Positions 44,752 through 53,908 are shown, counted from the stretch's first letter. The stretch: DNA of 64,000 nucleotides from JAUIAI01 sp050633665 (GCA_050633665.1 JBOEGY010000011.1:40785-104784), one strand, 5' to 3'. Numbers and translations: made by a program. Notes: a model not told the origin generated them from the letters alone.

Positions 44752-47469
44752 ATGTCTGCCGTACCCAATTCACTGCCCGCTGCAAACGATCCGGGAGATG
44801 TAGACCCGGCAGAGACCAATGAGTGGCTTGATGCCCTCGAAGCGGTCATTGATCGGGAGGGCCCCGAGCGGGCCCATTACCTGCTGACCGAAATGATCGA
44901 CCAGGCTCGTCGCTCTGGCGCATACATCCCGTTCTCGGCAAACACCGCGTACGTCAACACCATCCCCACGCATCTTGAGGCGCGCAGCCCCGGCAACGCC
45001 GAGTTCGAAGAGCGGATTCGCTCTTATGTGCGCTGGAACGCGATGGCAATGGTTACGCGGGCCAACAAACACAACCCGCCCGATGGCGGTGATCTTGGCG
45101 GGCATATTGCCTCGTTCGCGTCGCTGGCTTCCATGATTGGCGCCGGCATGAATCACTTCTGGCATGCACCGCACGAAGGGCATGGCGGCGATCTGGTTTA
45201 TTTTCAGGGGCATACCGCGCCGGGCATTTATGGCCGCGCCTTCCTGGAGGGCCGGTTGTCGGAGGAGCAACTCAACAACTTCCGTCAGGAGGTGGATGGC
45301 AAAGGACTGTCTTCCTACCCGCATCCCAAGTTGATGCCGGAGTTCTGGCAGTTTCCGACTGTCTCAATGGGTCTCGGCCCGTTGATGGGTATCTATCAGG
45401 CGCGCTTTCTGAAGTACTTGCATGCCCGCGGGATTGCCGACACCAGTAACCGTAAAGTCTGGGTGTTCTGTGGCGACGGCGAAATGGACGAACCCGAGTC
45501 ACTCGGCGCCATCAGTCTGGCCTCACGCGAAAAACTCGACAACCTGATCTTCGTGGTCAACTGCAACTTGCAGCGCCTTGACGGGCCGGTGCGCGGCAAC
45601 GGCAAAATCATTCAGGAGCTTGAGGGTGATTTCCGCGGCTCCGGCTGGAACGTGATCAAACTGATCTGGGGCTCATACTGGGACCCGCTCCTGGCCCGCG
45701 ACAAAGACGGCTTGCTGCGTCGCCTGATGGAAGAAACCGTTGACGGTGAATACCAGGCATTCAAGGCAAACGATGGCGGGTATGTCCGCCGCAAATTCTT
45801 TGGCAAATACCCCGAGCTGCTCGAGATGGTCTCGCGCATGACCGACGAAGACATCTGGCGGCTTAACCGTGGCGGTCACGACCCGCATAAAGTCTTTGCC
45901 GCGTTTGATGCCGCCACCAAACACGAAGGTCAGCCAACCGTCGTGCTGGCCAAGACAGTCAAAGGCTATGGCATGGGCGCAGCCGGTCAGGCCAAGAACC
46001 CGACCCATCAGCTCAAGAAGCTCGACGCCGAGTCCATTCGGGAGTTCCGCGACCGCTTCAATATTCCGGTACCCGACGACCAGCTTGAGAAAGTGCCGTT
46101 GTTCAAACCGGCTGAAGACACGCCAGAGATGCAATACATGCATGAGCGGCGCAAAGCCCTGGGCGGTTATCTGCCGCAACGGCGCACCCAGGCAGACGAG
46201 TCGTTCAAAGCGCCACCACTCACCGCGTTTAAAGCGGTGTTAGAGCCAACGGCTGAAGGCCGGGAAATCTCCACTACCCAGGCGTTTGTCCGGGTGCTGA
46301 CCGCGCTCACACGCGACAAGGAACTCGGTCCGAGAGTCGTGCCGATTGTGCCAGATGAAGCCCGTACGTTTGGCATGGAAGGCATGTTCCGCCAGTTGGG
46401 GATTTACTCGCCGGAAGGGCAGAAGTACGAGCCGGTCGATCGCGATCAAGTCATGTATTACCGCGAAGATGCCAAGGGGCAGATTCTCGAAGAAGGCATC
46501 AACGAAGCTGGCGCGTTCAGCTCATGGATTGCGGCGGCGACCTCCTATTCGACCAATAATCGAATCATGATCCCGTTCTATATCTACTACTCGATGTTTG
46601 GTTTTCAGCGCATTGGCGATCTCGCCTGGGCGGCTGGCGACATGCAGGCCCGTGGCTTTCTGCTGGGCGGCACAGCCGGGCGTACCACGCTGAACGGCGA
46701 GGGCTTGCAACACGAAGACGGGCACAGCCATATCTTGTCCTCGACCATTCCGAATTGCGTGTCCTACGACCCCACTTTCGGCCATGAAGTGGCGGTAATT
46801 ATTCGCCACGGCCTGAAGCGCATGGTCGAAGACCAGGAAAACGTCTACTTCTACCTGACGTTAATGAACGAAAACTACCCGCAGCCGGGTCTGGTCGAAG
46901 GGCAGGAAGAAGGCATTATTCGCGGCATGTATCAGTTGCGCCAGGCGTCCGAGAAAGACACGAGCAAGCCGCGTGCCCAATTGCTGGGTTCGGGCACCAT
47001 CTTGCGCGAAGTCCAGGCGGCGGCCGAATTGCTGGAGCAGGACTGGGGCGTCGCCGCAGATGTATGGAGCGTGACCAGCTTTACCGAGTTGCGCCGTGAC
47101 GGCCTGGACGTTGAGCGGGAAAACCTGCTCAACCCGTCAGACAACCCGGCCAAGGCTTATGTGACCAAGGCGCTGGAAGACACCACCGGCCCGATCGTTG
47201 CCGCTACCGACTACATGAAGCTGTTTGCTGATCAGATCCGCCCGTTTGTTCCCTTGGGGCGGCAATACAAGGTGTTGGGCACCGACGGCTTTGGCCGCTC
47301 GGACTTTCGCGCCAAGTTGCGAGAGCATTTTGAAGTGGACCGGCATTTTGTGGTCCTGGCGACTCTGCGGGCGCTGGCCGATCAAGGCGAAGTGCCGGCA
47401 GACAAAGTGGCGCAGGCCATCAAAAAGTACAACATAGACACGGACAAAGCTAATCCGGCTTACGCCTGA
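44752..47469 (+). CDS. aceE: Pyruvate dehydrogenase E1, homodimeric type
   Basis: AceE decarboxylates pyruvate with thiamine diphosphate and passes the acetyl group to lipoyl-AceF. At 905 residues it has the full length of the gammaproteobacterial homodimeric enzyme. The segments SAGLGHFW-like MNHFWHAPHEGHGGDLVYFQGH, the ThDP motif GDGEMDEPES..NLIFVVNCNLQRLDG and EDGHSH are present. It begins the aceE-aceF-lpdA operon. Confidence 0.98.
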   Translation: MSAVPNSLPAANDPGDVDPAETNEWLDALEAVIDREGPERAHYLLTEMIDQARRSGAYIPFSANTAYVNTIPTHLEARSPGNAEFEERIRSYVRWNAMAMVTRANKHNPPDGGDLGGHIASFASLASMIGAGMNHFWHAPHEGHGGDLVYFQGHTAPGIYGRAFLEGRLSEEQLNNFRQEVDGKGLSSYPHPKLMPEFWQFPTVSMGLGPLMGIYQARFLKYLHARGIADTSNRKVWVFCGDGEMDEPESLGAISLASREKLDNLIFVVNCNLQRLDGPVRGNGKIIQELEGDFRGSGWNVIKLIWGSYWDPLLARDKDGLLRRLMEETVDGEYQAFKANDGGYVRRKFFGKYPELLEMVSRMTDEDIWRLNRGGHDPHKVFAAFDAATKHEGQPTVVLAKTVKGYGMGAAGQAKNPTHQLKKLDAESIREFRDRFNIPVPDDQLEKVPLFKPAEDTPEMQYMHERRKALGGYLPQRRTQADESFKAPPLTAFKAVLEPTAEGREISTTQAFVRVLTALTRDKELGPRVVPIVPDEARTFGMEGMFRQLGIYSPEGQKYEPVDRDQVMYYREDAKGQILEEGINEAGAFSSWIAAATSYSTNNRIMIPFYIYYSMFGFQRIGDLAWAAGDMQARGFLLGGTAGRTTLNGEGLQHEDGHSHILSSTIPNCVSYDPTFGHEVAVIIRHGLKRMVEDQENVYFYLTLMNENYPQPGLVEGQEEGIIRGMYQLRQASEKDTSKPRAQLLGSGTILREVQAAAELLEQDWGVAADVWSVTSFTELRRDGLDVERENLLNPSDNPAKAYVTKALEDTTGPIVAATDYMKLFADQIRPFVPLGRQYKVLGTDGFGRSDFRAKLREHFEVDRHFVVLATLRALADQGEVPADKVAQAIKKYNIDTDKANPAYA

Positions 47470-47497
47470 TTCAAATTGTCTGAAACCAAACTGAGTC

Positions 47498-47528
47498 GTG
47501 CGGTCTTGAGGGATGATCAAGGCCGCAC
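47498..47528 (+). promoter_or_regulatory. Intercistronic hairpin between aceE and aceF
   Basis: GTGCGGTCTTGA (47498-47509) pairs with TCAAGGCCGCAC (47517-47528), 11 of 12 positions, with a 7-base loop. It sits in the 80-bp gap and is followed by the aceF ribosome site rather than a T-tract. It probably stabilises transcript ends or tunes E1:E2 ratio. Confidence 0.5.
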
Positions 47529-47549
47529 GGCTCCGGCAAGGAAAACTCC

Positions 47550-49214
47550 ATGAGCGTCATTGAAGTCAAGGTGCCTGATATTGGCGATTTCGACGAAGTC
47601 GAAGTCATTGAAGTGCTGGTCAATGTGGGCGATACCGTCAGCGTCGAGCAAAGCCTGATCACCGTTGAGAGCGACAAAGCCTCAATGGAAATTCCCTCCA
47701 GTCAGGCCGGCGTGGTTGAATCGGTCACCGTGCAGGTGGGCGACAAAGTAGCTGAAGGCTCGGTCGTCGTGAAACTGACTGCAGCTAATGCAGCAGAGTC
47801 AGCGCCGGCACCGGCACCGGCTGCGGCAGCGGCTGCACCGGAACCCGCCGCGGCGCCCGGGCCGGCACCGGCTGCGCCAGCGGGCGGTTCGGTCACCGTT
47901 GCGGTGCCAGACATAGGCGACTTCGACGGGGTCGAAGTCATCGAAGTCATGGTGTCGGTTGGTGACACGGTGGCTGTCGAACAAAGCCTGATCACCGTCG
48001 AGAGCGATAAAGCCTCCATGGAAATTCCGTCGTCCGCTGCCGGGGTTGTGGAAGAGCTGCTGGTCAAGGTTGGCGATACCGTCGCCAAAGACTCACCTGT
48101 TGTCCGGCTTGCCGGCGGAGCAGGGCAGGCAGCCGCGCCGGCAAGCGTGGCGCCGGCTGCGCAAACCCCGCCCGCACCAGTGCCGGCCGCTTCGGCGCCC
48201 GCCGCACCCACCGCGCCCGCAGCAGCATTGCCAGCCTCTGACCCGGTCGGTCGTTCTCATCCGGTGCCGCATGATCCCACCGATGTGGCGCGCATCGTTA
48301 AACCCCATGCGTCGCCTTCGGTACGCGGATTCGCCCGCGAGCTGGGGGTTGACCTGCATGTGGTGCAGGGCTCTGGTCCCAAGCAACGCATCTTGCGCGA
48401 TGACATCACCGCGTTCGTCAAAGGCGTGATGAAAACTGGCGGACAGCCATCTGCGGCCAGTGCCAGCACCGATGGTGCCGGGCTCGGCCTGATCCCCTGG
48501 CCCAAAGTAGACTTCGAGAAATTTGGCGCGGTAGAGCGCAAGAAACTTGCCCGCATCAAGAAGCTCTCCGCCGCGAACCTGCATCGCAACTGGGTCATGA
48601 TCCCGCACGTCACCAACCACGACGATGCCGACATCACCGAGCTGGAGGCCTTCCGCAAACTGCTCAACAAAGAGAACGAAAAAGCCGGCATTAAAGTCAC
48701 CATGCTGGCGTTTCTCGTCAAAGCCTGTGTTGCCGCGCTCAAGAAATTCCCTGAATTCAACGCCTCCCTGGATGGCGAAGAAGTCGTTTACAAGCAGTAC
48801 TTCAACATCGGGGTTGCCGCGGACACCCCGAATGGCCTGGTCGTGCCCGTCATCAAAAACGCCGATCAAAAAGGCGTGATTGAAATCGCCCAGGAAATGG
48901 GCGAGCTGGCCAGGAAAGCCCGCGACGGCAAGATCTCACCCGCTGACATGCAAGGCGGCACATTCTCTATCTCCAGCCTGGGTGGGATTGGCGGCGTCTA
49001 CTTCACGCCAATCATCAACGCGCCTGAAGTGGCCATCCTGGGCGTTTGCCGGGCTGACACCAAACCCGTCTGGAATGGCAAAGAGTTTGAGCCGCGCCTG
49101 ACGCTGCCACTGTCCCTGTCATGGGATCACCGCGTGATCGACGGGGCTGCTGCCGCCCGCTTTAACGCCTACCTCGGCCAGATACTTGCCGACTTTAGAC
49201 GAACCATGCTCTGA
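47550..49214 (+). CDS. aceF: Dihydrolipoyllysine acetyltransferase (E2), two lipoyl domains
   Basis: AceF is the core of the pyruvate dehydrogenase complex. The 554-residue protein has two lipoyl domains with lipoyl-Lys at 43 and 154 (both ESDKASMEIPS), joined by Ala/Pro-rich linkers. A peripheral-subunit binding domain follows (HASPSVRGFARELGVDL, GPKQRILRDDI), then the catalytic domain ending in SWDHRVIDGAAAARF with the active His. The linkers are flexible swinging arms. Confidence 0.97.
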   Translation: MSVIEVKVPDIGDFDEVEVIEVLVNVGDTVSVEQSLITVESDKASMEIPSSQAGVVESVTVQVGDKVAEGSVVVKLTAANAAESAPAPAPAAAAAAPEPAAAPGPAPAAPAGGSVTVAVPDIGDFDGVEVIEVMVSVGDTVAVEQSLITVESDKASMEIPSSAAGVVEELLVKVGDTVAKDSPVVRLAGGAGQAAAPASVAPAAQTPPAPVPAASAPAAPTAPAAALPASDPVGRSHPVPHDPTDVARIVKPHASPSVRGFARELGVDLHVVQGSGPKQRILRDDITAFVKGVMKTGGQPSAASASTDGAGLGLIPWPKVDFEKFGAVERKKLARIKKLSAANLHRNWVMIPHVTNHDDADITELEAFRKLLNKENEKAGIKVTMLAFLVKACVAALKKFPEFNASLDGEEVVYKQYFNIGVAADTPNGLVVPVIKNADQKGVIEIAQEMGELARKARDGKISPADMQGGTFSISSLGGIGGVYFTPIINAPEVAILGVCRADTKPVWNGKEFEPRLTLPLSLSWDHRVIDGAAAARFNAYLGQILADFRRTML

Positions 49215-49248
49215 ACCCGCTGGCGACTAAAACCGAACAGGATAATCA

Positions 49249-51084
49249 ATGAGTAACCCCGTTGAAATCAAAGTGCCGGACATCGGCGACTTTGACGAAG
49301 TCGAAGTCATCGAAATACTCGTCAACGTCGGCGATGACATTCAGGCAGAACAAAGCCTGATCACCGTCGAGAGCGACAAGGCCTCGATGGAAATCCCCGC
49401 GCCCAGTGCAGGTAAAGTCAGCGCCATACTGGTCGCCGTTGGCGACAAGGTTGCTGAAGGCTCGCCGATCTTGACGGTTGAGGCCGCCGAGGGTGCCGGT
49501 GCACCGGCACCCTCGGCGGCTGGGCCAGTCGCCGCGTCGCCCGCGTCCGTAGCGTCCTCACCCGGTCAAGCGCCAGCCGCCGCCACGCCGGCGGCACAGG
49601 CCACGCCGGCGCCTCAAGCCGCAAAACTGGATTCCTCTGTTAAAGCCGATATCGAATGCGACATGCTGGTGTTAGGCGCCGGCCCCGGTGGATACTCAGC
49701 TGCGTTTCGCAGTGCCGACCTTGGCATGAACACCGTCTTAATAGAGCGTTACGCCACCCTGGGCGGTGTTTGCCTGAACGTTGGCTGCATCCCGTCAAAA
49801 GCACTCTTGCACCTGGCGGCTGTGATCGACGAAGCCCGTACCTTTGCCGAGCACGGCGTTGAGTTTGGCGAACCCAAAATCGACCTCGACAAAGTGCGCG
49901 AGCACAAAGACAAAGTTGTTGGCAAACTCACCGGCGGCCTGGCGGGCATGGCCAAAGCACGCAAAGTCACGACCGTGCGCGGCGTTGGCACTTTCCTGGA
50001 CCCCCACCATGTAGAGGTCGAACTCACCGACGGAGCAGGGCAGGACACCACCGGTAATAAGAAAATCATCCGGTTCAAGCAAGCCATCATTGCCGCAGGC
50101 TCGCAGCCCGTCAAACTGCCATTCCTGCCCGACGACGAACGCATCGTTGATTCCACCGGCGCGTTACAGCTCAAGAGCAAACCCAAACGCATGCTGGTGA
50201 TCGGCGGCGGCATCATCGGGCTTGAAATGGGCACCGTGTACTCAACCCTGGGCGCGCGCCTGGATGTGGTTGAAATGCTTGATGTCTTGATGCCCGGCGC
50301 CGACCGAGACCTCGTTAAAGTCTGGCAAAAGCACAATGCCCCACGCTTTGACAAGCTGATGCTCAAAACCAAAACCGTCAAAGCAGAAGCCCAGACAGAT
50401 GGCATTAAAGTCTGGTTTGAAGGCGAGAACGCCCCGGCCGAGCCGCAGGTCTACGACCTGGTGCTGTCAGCCGTCGGCCGAGCGCCCAATGGCAACAAAA
50501 TCGCCGCAGACAAAGCCGGCGTAGCCGTTGGCGAACGCGGCTTCATCCCGGTAGACAACCAGATGCGCACCAACCAGCCGCACATCTTCGCCATTGGCGA
50601 CATCGTTGGCCAACCCATGCTTGCCCACAAAGCAGTGCACGAGGCCCATGTTGCCGCCGAAGCCGCCCACGGCATGAAGCGCTTCTTCGACGCCAAAGTC
50701 ATTCCCTCAGTAGCCTATACCGACCCCGAAATCGCCTGGGTCGGCATGACCGAAGAACAAGCCAAGGCCAACGGCCACAAGGTTGGTAAATCAGTCTTTC
50801 CGTGGGCGGCATCAGGCCGGGCCATCGCCAATGGTCGCGATGAAGGCTTCACCAAACTCATCTTTGATGAAGAAACCCACCGCATCGTCGGCGGTGCCAT
50901 CGTCGGCACCCATGCCGGCGACATGATCGGTGAGCTGTGTCTGGCCATCGAAATGGGCGCAGACCCGGCCGACATTGCCCGCACCATCCACGCCCACCCA
51001 ACCCTGGGTGAATCCATCGGCATGGCTGCCGAGGTCTTTGAAGGCGTCTGTACTGACGTGCCTCCGCCCCGTAAAAGGAAGTAG
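49249..51084 (+). CDS. lpdA: Dihydrolipoamide dehydrogenase with N-terminal lipoyl domain
   Basis: Lpd reoxidises dihydrolipoyl groups with NAD. At 611 residues it is longer than classical Lpd (about 475) because it begins with a lipoyl domain (Lys 44 in ESDKASMEIP) and a linker to residue 130. The flavoprotein part has FAD motif GAGPGGYSAA, redox Cys175 and Cys180 in GGVCLNVGCIPSK and the NAD motif GGGIIGLEMG. The three lipoyl domains of this operon are very similar to each other. Confidence 0.96.
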   Translation: MSNPVEIKVPDIGDFDEVEVIEILVNVGDDIQAEQSLITVESDKASMEIPAPSAGKVSAILVAVGDKVAEGSPILTVEAAEGAGAPAPSAAGPVAASPASVASSPGQAPAAATPAAQATPAPQAAKLDSSVKADIECDMLVLGAGPGGYSAAFRSADLGMNTVLIERYATLGGVCLNVGCIPSKALLHLAAVIDEARTFAEHGVEFGEPKIDLDKVREHKDKVVGKLTGGLAGMAKARKVTTVRGVGTFLDPHHVEVELTDGAGQDTTGNKKIIRFKQAIIAAGSQPVKLPFLPDDERIVDSTGALQLKSKPKRMLVIGGGIIGLEMGTVYSTLGARLDVVEMLDVLMPGADRDLVKVWQKHNAPRFDKLMLKTKTVKAEAQTDGIKVWFEGENAPAEPQVYDLVLSAVGRAPNGNKIAADKAGVAVGERGFIPVDNQMRTNQPHIFAIGDIVGQPMLAHKAVHEAHVAAEAAHGMKRFFDAKVIPSVAYTDPEIAWVGMTEEQAKANGHKVGKSVFPWAASGRAIANGRDEGFTKLIFDEETHRIVGGAIVGTHAGDMIGELCLAIEMGADPADIARTIHAHPTLGESIGMAAEVFEGVCTDVPPPRKRK

Positions 51085-51104
51085 GCCCGGTCAGCGGCCG
51101 TAGC

Positions 51105-52193
51105 TCAGTGCTCGGCGGGGCCAACCCTGCTGGCCTGCGGCCTGGGCCCAACATCCGAGGTGTAAACCGGTTTGCACAGTCCCGGTGCCGCCGCCAGAGC
51201 CGCCCCTGGCAAAGTATCCACCGGGCTGACAACACCGCCACCGCCAACATTAAGCACATGGGTATAAATCATTGTGGTGGCAACGTCTTTATGTCCGAGC
51301 AGGCTTTGGACTGTTCTGATGTCATACCCAGAGCGAAGCAAGTCCGTCGCAAACGAATGCCGCAAGGTATGCGGCGTAGCGTGCTTCAGTAACTCAGCAG
51401 ATAGAACAGCCCGCTTAAACGCCCGCTGAAACGTCTGATCGTAAAGATGGTGACGCCGCAATACGCCAGTGCGAGGGTCATGCGACAGCCGCCGCTGTGG
51501 GAACAGCCAAAACCAGGGCCATGAGCAGCCCGCGCGTGGGTACTTGCGCTCCAGCGCGTCTGGCAAACAGACGCCGGCCACCTGCTGAACCCGGTCATTC
51601 GCCCACAGCTTGCGGGCCGCAGCCAATTGATTCAGCAAAGGCTCCATCAGTCGGGAGGGCAGTATCAGCGCGCGGTCCTTACGCCCCTTGCCTTGCCGAA
51701 CAATAATCGTGCGGTGATCAAAGTCCAGGTCCTTGACGCGTAGTTGCAAAGCCTCGTTGATCCGCATGCCCGTGCCGTAAAGCAACCGGGTAAGCAACTC
51801 ATGCTCGCCACCCAGATGAAGCAACAGTTGCTGAATTTCCTCTCGGTTTAAGACAACAGGCAAACGCCGTACCGATTGTGGCCTACCGATCTCACCCAAC
51901 CAGGGCAGATCCCTGCCAAGCACCTTGCCAAACAAAAACAAAACAGCCGACAATGCCTGACGATGAGTAGAAATAGATACCCGCCGTTCAGTCGCCAGAA
52001 ACGACAAAAAAGATTCAACCTCCGCCTTACCCATGTTTTTAGGATGCTTCATCCGATGAAAGCGCACAAATTCGCGAGCCCAATACACATATGCCTGCTC
52101 GGTGCGATAGCTGTAGTGCAGATATCGAACGCGCTCGCGCACACAACCGAATAGTGTCTTGGACGAGAGAGGGGGAAGACTTTGAGTAGCCAT
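51105..52193 (-). CDS. intI: Integron integrase (IntI)
   Basis: A 362-residue tyrosine recombinase that inserts and excises cassettes by recombining attI and attC. Catalytic residues are Arg144 (GTGMRINEAL), His275 and Arg278 (HTLRHSFATDLL), His301 (LLGHKDVATTMIYTH) and Tyr310. The insert that distinguishes integron integrases from phage and Xer recombinases is present between residues 215 and 262 (WFWLFPQRRLSHDPRTG, RRHHL). It ends with a C-terminal tail of about 40 residues beyond the usual VVSPVD. ATG 52193 is chosen over 52235 because the LexA box lies between them. It is convergent with lpdA. Confidence 0.95.
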   Translation of the reverse strand: MATQSLPPLSSKTLFGCVRERVRYLHYSYRTEQAYVYWAREFVRFHRMKHPKNMGKAEVESFLSFLATERRVSISTHRQALSAVLFLFGKVLGRDLPWLGEIGRPQSVRRLPVVLNREEIQQLLLHLGGEHELLTRLLYGTGMRINEALQLRVKDLDFDHRTIIVRQGKGRKDRALILPSRLMEPLLNQLAAARKLWANDRVQQVAGVCLPDALERKYPRAGCSWPWFWLFPQRRLSHDPRTGVLRRHHLYDQTFQRAFKRAVLSAELLKHATPHTLRHSFATDLLRSGYDIRTVQSLLGHKDVATTMIYTHVLNVGGGGVVSPVDTLPGAALAAAPGLCKPVYTSDVGPRPQASRVGPAEH

Positions 52194-52210
52194 GAGTTTG
52201 CCTGGACAGA

Positions 52211-52230
52211 TACTGTATGAATAATCAGTA
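52211..52230 (-). promoter_or_regulatory. LexA (SOS) box of the integrase promoter
   Basis: TACTGTATGAATAATCAGTA matches the E. coli LexA consensus at 16 of 20 positions, with both outer TACTG/CAGTA halves intact. It lies 18 bp upstream of the intI start and overlaps a TATACT -10-like hexamer read leftward, so LexA binding would block integrase transcription. SOS control of integron integrases is known from other integrons; here it is inferred from this site. Confidence 0.8.
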
Positions 52231-52256
52231 TACAAATCGCACCGCGATTGCCTATA

Positions 52257-52338
52257 GGCTTGATGGACTAGGCCAGTTTTTTATGCGGCGCCAGGCGGTT
52301 TTATTCGTCGTTGCTTGCTGTCTAAAACATAGTTAGAT
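52257..52338 (+). other. attI recombination site
   Basis: The crossover core GTTAGAT (52332-52338) fits GTTRRRY and lies between the integrase promoter and the first cassette. Upstream blocks GGCTTGATGG (52257-52266), TTATGCGGCG (52281-52290) and TAAAACATAGTTA (52323-52335) recur around 58752-58846. The first cassette's R'' (ATCTAAC at 52844) is the exact reverse complement of this core, confirming the junction. No clear Pc promoter was identified. Confidence 0.75.
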
Positions 52339-52849
52339 GCCAGAAGATATTCTAAAAATTGCAGCGTTACTGTCTCCTTTCGTCTCGGCGGGTATCGCCG
52401 GTTGGATCGCATATCGCGCGGGGTCGAAGCGGGCCAAATCTGACGCGTTTCTTGAACGCCGGCTGGTCGCGCTGGAAAAAATTCATTTAGCCTTGGTACA
52501 TTTGCAAACTTACGCGGACAGCCGAATCAACGAGTTGGAGGGAAATGAATATGCCCCCCATCCGGAGGAGGGAAAGAACATCAATCACTATTGCTTTCCC
52601 CTTTGGACGGTAAGAGATCATGAAGATCTATTTCTGACCAATTCTGAACGGACTAAGCTTAACGAGCTAGACAGTGAACTCCATATGTGTCGGACTATGG
52701 AACGTCTCACAGTACTTTCGCCAAAAGACGATCTGGATGAAGACGAATCCATGGGGCCTGACAAGGAAGTCTATAAGAAGATTTGTAGTGGAAGTGGTAC
52801 AGCGCTGGAAACTTTGTATTCAGAAATGCGAAAAGCATATGGCATCTAA
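52337..52849 (+). CDS. Cassette 1: unknown protein with N-terminal membrane helix
   Basis: A 170-residue protein whose residues 8-27 (AALLSPFVSAGIAGWIAYRAG) look like a membrane anchor, followed by an acidic soluble region with helical segments (FLERRLVALEKIHLALVHLQTY). No family recognised. Its ATG overlaps the attI core (GTTAG-ATG), so its start is at the recombination junction without a normal leader or ribosome site; it probably relies on upstream transcription and a leaderless or weak start. Confidence 0.75.
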   Translation: MPEDILKIAALLSPFVSAGIAGWIAYRAGSKRAKSDAFLERRLVALEKIHLALVHLQTYADSRINELEGNEYAPHPEEGKNINHYCFPLWTVRDHEDLFLTNSERTKLNELDSELHMCRTMERLTVLSPKDDLDEDESMGPDKEVYKKICSGSGTALETLYSEMRKAYGI

Positions 52850-52943
52850 CATTGCGTTGCAGCCTGACATCTGCCTACCCGTCCGAACCCGGCTACGCCA
52901 GAACCGAACGCGTTGGCAAATGCAGCTGAACTAGGCGTTATGC
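52844..52943 (+). repeat. attC site 1
   Basis: R'' ATCTAAC (52844-52850), L'' GTTGCAG, inner arms CTGCC...GGCAAATGCAG, L' CTGAAC, spacer TAGGC and R' GTTATGC (52937-52943). R'' is the exact complement of the first cassette's start core. Length 100 bp. Confidence 0.85.
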
Positions 52944-52948
52944 AATCA

Positions 52949-53338
52949 ATGAAAAGTCATAGGATTTTGCTCACGTCCATCGCTGGAGCAGCCCTGTCCG
53001 CGAGCATGCTAGTCGTTAGTTCGTGCGCCGACACCGAGTCGAGCGGTCAAATCAACTGCACGGCTGAGGGGCGAGCTTCGATGGTAGTCAGTGTCGCCGA
53101 TATGAATGGAGTGAAACTTACCGACTTCGCTCTAGCCTACACCCTTAATGGCGAAGCGAAGACTGAGTTTTGTCTGGGATATTACTGCGGCCCTCACCCG
53201 ATTGAAGTAACTGGCGAGTTTACTGTGACGGCCTCGCTTGAAGGCTATAGATCTGAAACAGTCGCGGTTACGGTGGGGAGAGATGTTTGCCATGTCATTA
53301 CGGAACAAGTTTCAATTGTCCTTAGGCCATCCAGTTAG
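52949..53338 (+). CDS. Cassette 2: lipoprotein with beta-sandwich-like domain
   Basis: A 129-residue protein with a lipoprotein signal (KSHRILLTSIAGAALSAS, lipobox VVSSC). The mature part is beta-rich with four Cys (INC, FCLGYYC, DVC) and segments like PIEVTGEFTVTASLEGYRSETVAVTVG, resembling PEGA or carboxypeptidase-regulatory-type repeats. ATG 52949 gives a standard signal; ATG 52940, formed by the attC core itself (GTT-ATG-C), is an in-frame alternative. Confidence 0.7.
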   Translation: MKSHRILLTSIAGAALSASMLVVSSCADTESSGQINCTAEGRASMVVSVADMNGVKLTDFALAYTLNGEAKTEFCLGYYCGPHPIEVTGEFTVTASLEGYRSETVAVTVGRDVCHVITEQVSIVLRPSS

Positions 53339-53356
53339 ACTAATGAGGCAGGTATT

Positions 53357-53458
53357 GCATAACACTACGATGAACTCGACATTTTCTAGCGGCGCAGAAC
53401 CTGGGCTTCTCCCAGAACCATGCGCCGCTAGAAAATGCGAGTTAACTAGGCGTTAAAC
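53357..53458 (+). repeat. attC site 2
   Basis: R'' GCATAAC (53357-53363) is the exact complement of this cassette's start core GTTATGC. Inner arms ATTTTCTAGCGGCGCA and TGCGCCGCTAGAAAAT are a perfect 16-bp pair with a central CTGGG..CCCAG mini-arm. R' GTTAAAC is at 53452-53458. Confidence 0.9.
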
Positions 53459-53515
53459 ATCAAAGTAGAGACTCCCTGCAGCAGGAGTCCCGGATCAACA
53501 ACCAAGGAATAGTCA

Positions 53516-53905
53516 ATGCCTTTCAACAAGATACACGTGCCTGATCAACTCTCTGTGGAAGTGTGTCATGCGATTAATGACGCATTGCACGGTAGTTTGG
53601 TGGAAACGTGTGCAGTCAACCCTGATGACTTCTTTTGTCTTATTTGTCGGTACCAAGCAAACGATATGATATTTCATCCAACGTACATGGGAAAACGAGA
53701 TCCCAATTCCACTATTGTCATAGAGATAGCTTTGTTAGATGGGCGGAGTGATGAACAGAAAGAAGCGCTTTTCTCAGATGTTCGCCACCGATTGTCGAAC
53801 ATTGATTTGAATCCCGACAATTCGATAATCTACCTAGTAGAAAACAATCCAATCGATTGGTCTTTCAGTGCCGCTGGATCTGTCAAATCAGTCTTGAATC
53901 TATGA
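53516..53905 (+). CDS. Cassette 3: tautomerase-family protein
   Basis: A 129-residue protein that fits the tautomerase superfamily (4-oxalocrotonate tautomerase/cis-CaaD type). Pro follows the start Met (MPFNKIHVP), which would be the catalytic N-terminal Pro after Met removal. The blocks DDFFCLICRYQANDMIFHPTYMG, IEIALLDGRSDEQKEALFSDV and IIYLVENNPIDWSF match the two-domain-length relatives. The substrate is unknown. It lies in a cassette that seems fused to the next one. Confidence 0.75.
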   Translation: MPFNKIHVPDQLSVEVCHAINDALHGSLVETCAVNPDDFFCLICRYQANDMIFHPTYMGKRDPNSTIVIEIALLDGRSDEQKEALFSDVRHRLSNIDLNPDNSIIYLVENNPIDWSFSAAGSVKSVLNL

Positions 53906-53908
53906 GCA

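Noticed and set aside
47702..48211. Long open frame on the minus strand opposite aceF
   Set aside because: It is Ala/Ser/Thr/Gly-rich and arises from the Ala/Pro linker codons of aceF on the other strand; no homology or ribosome site.
51105..52193. Phage or Xer-type integrase
   Set aside because: The integron-specific insert (WFWLFPQRRL..RRHHL region) and the adjacent attI/attC array identify it as IntI; no phage genes or tRNA attachment site are nearby.
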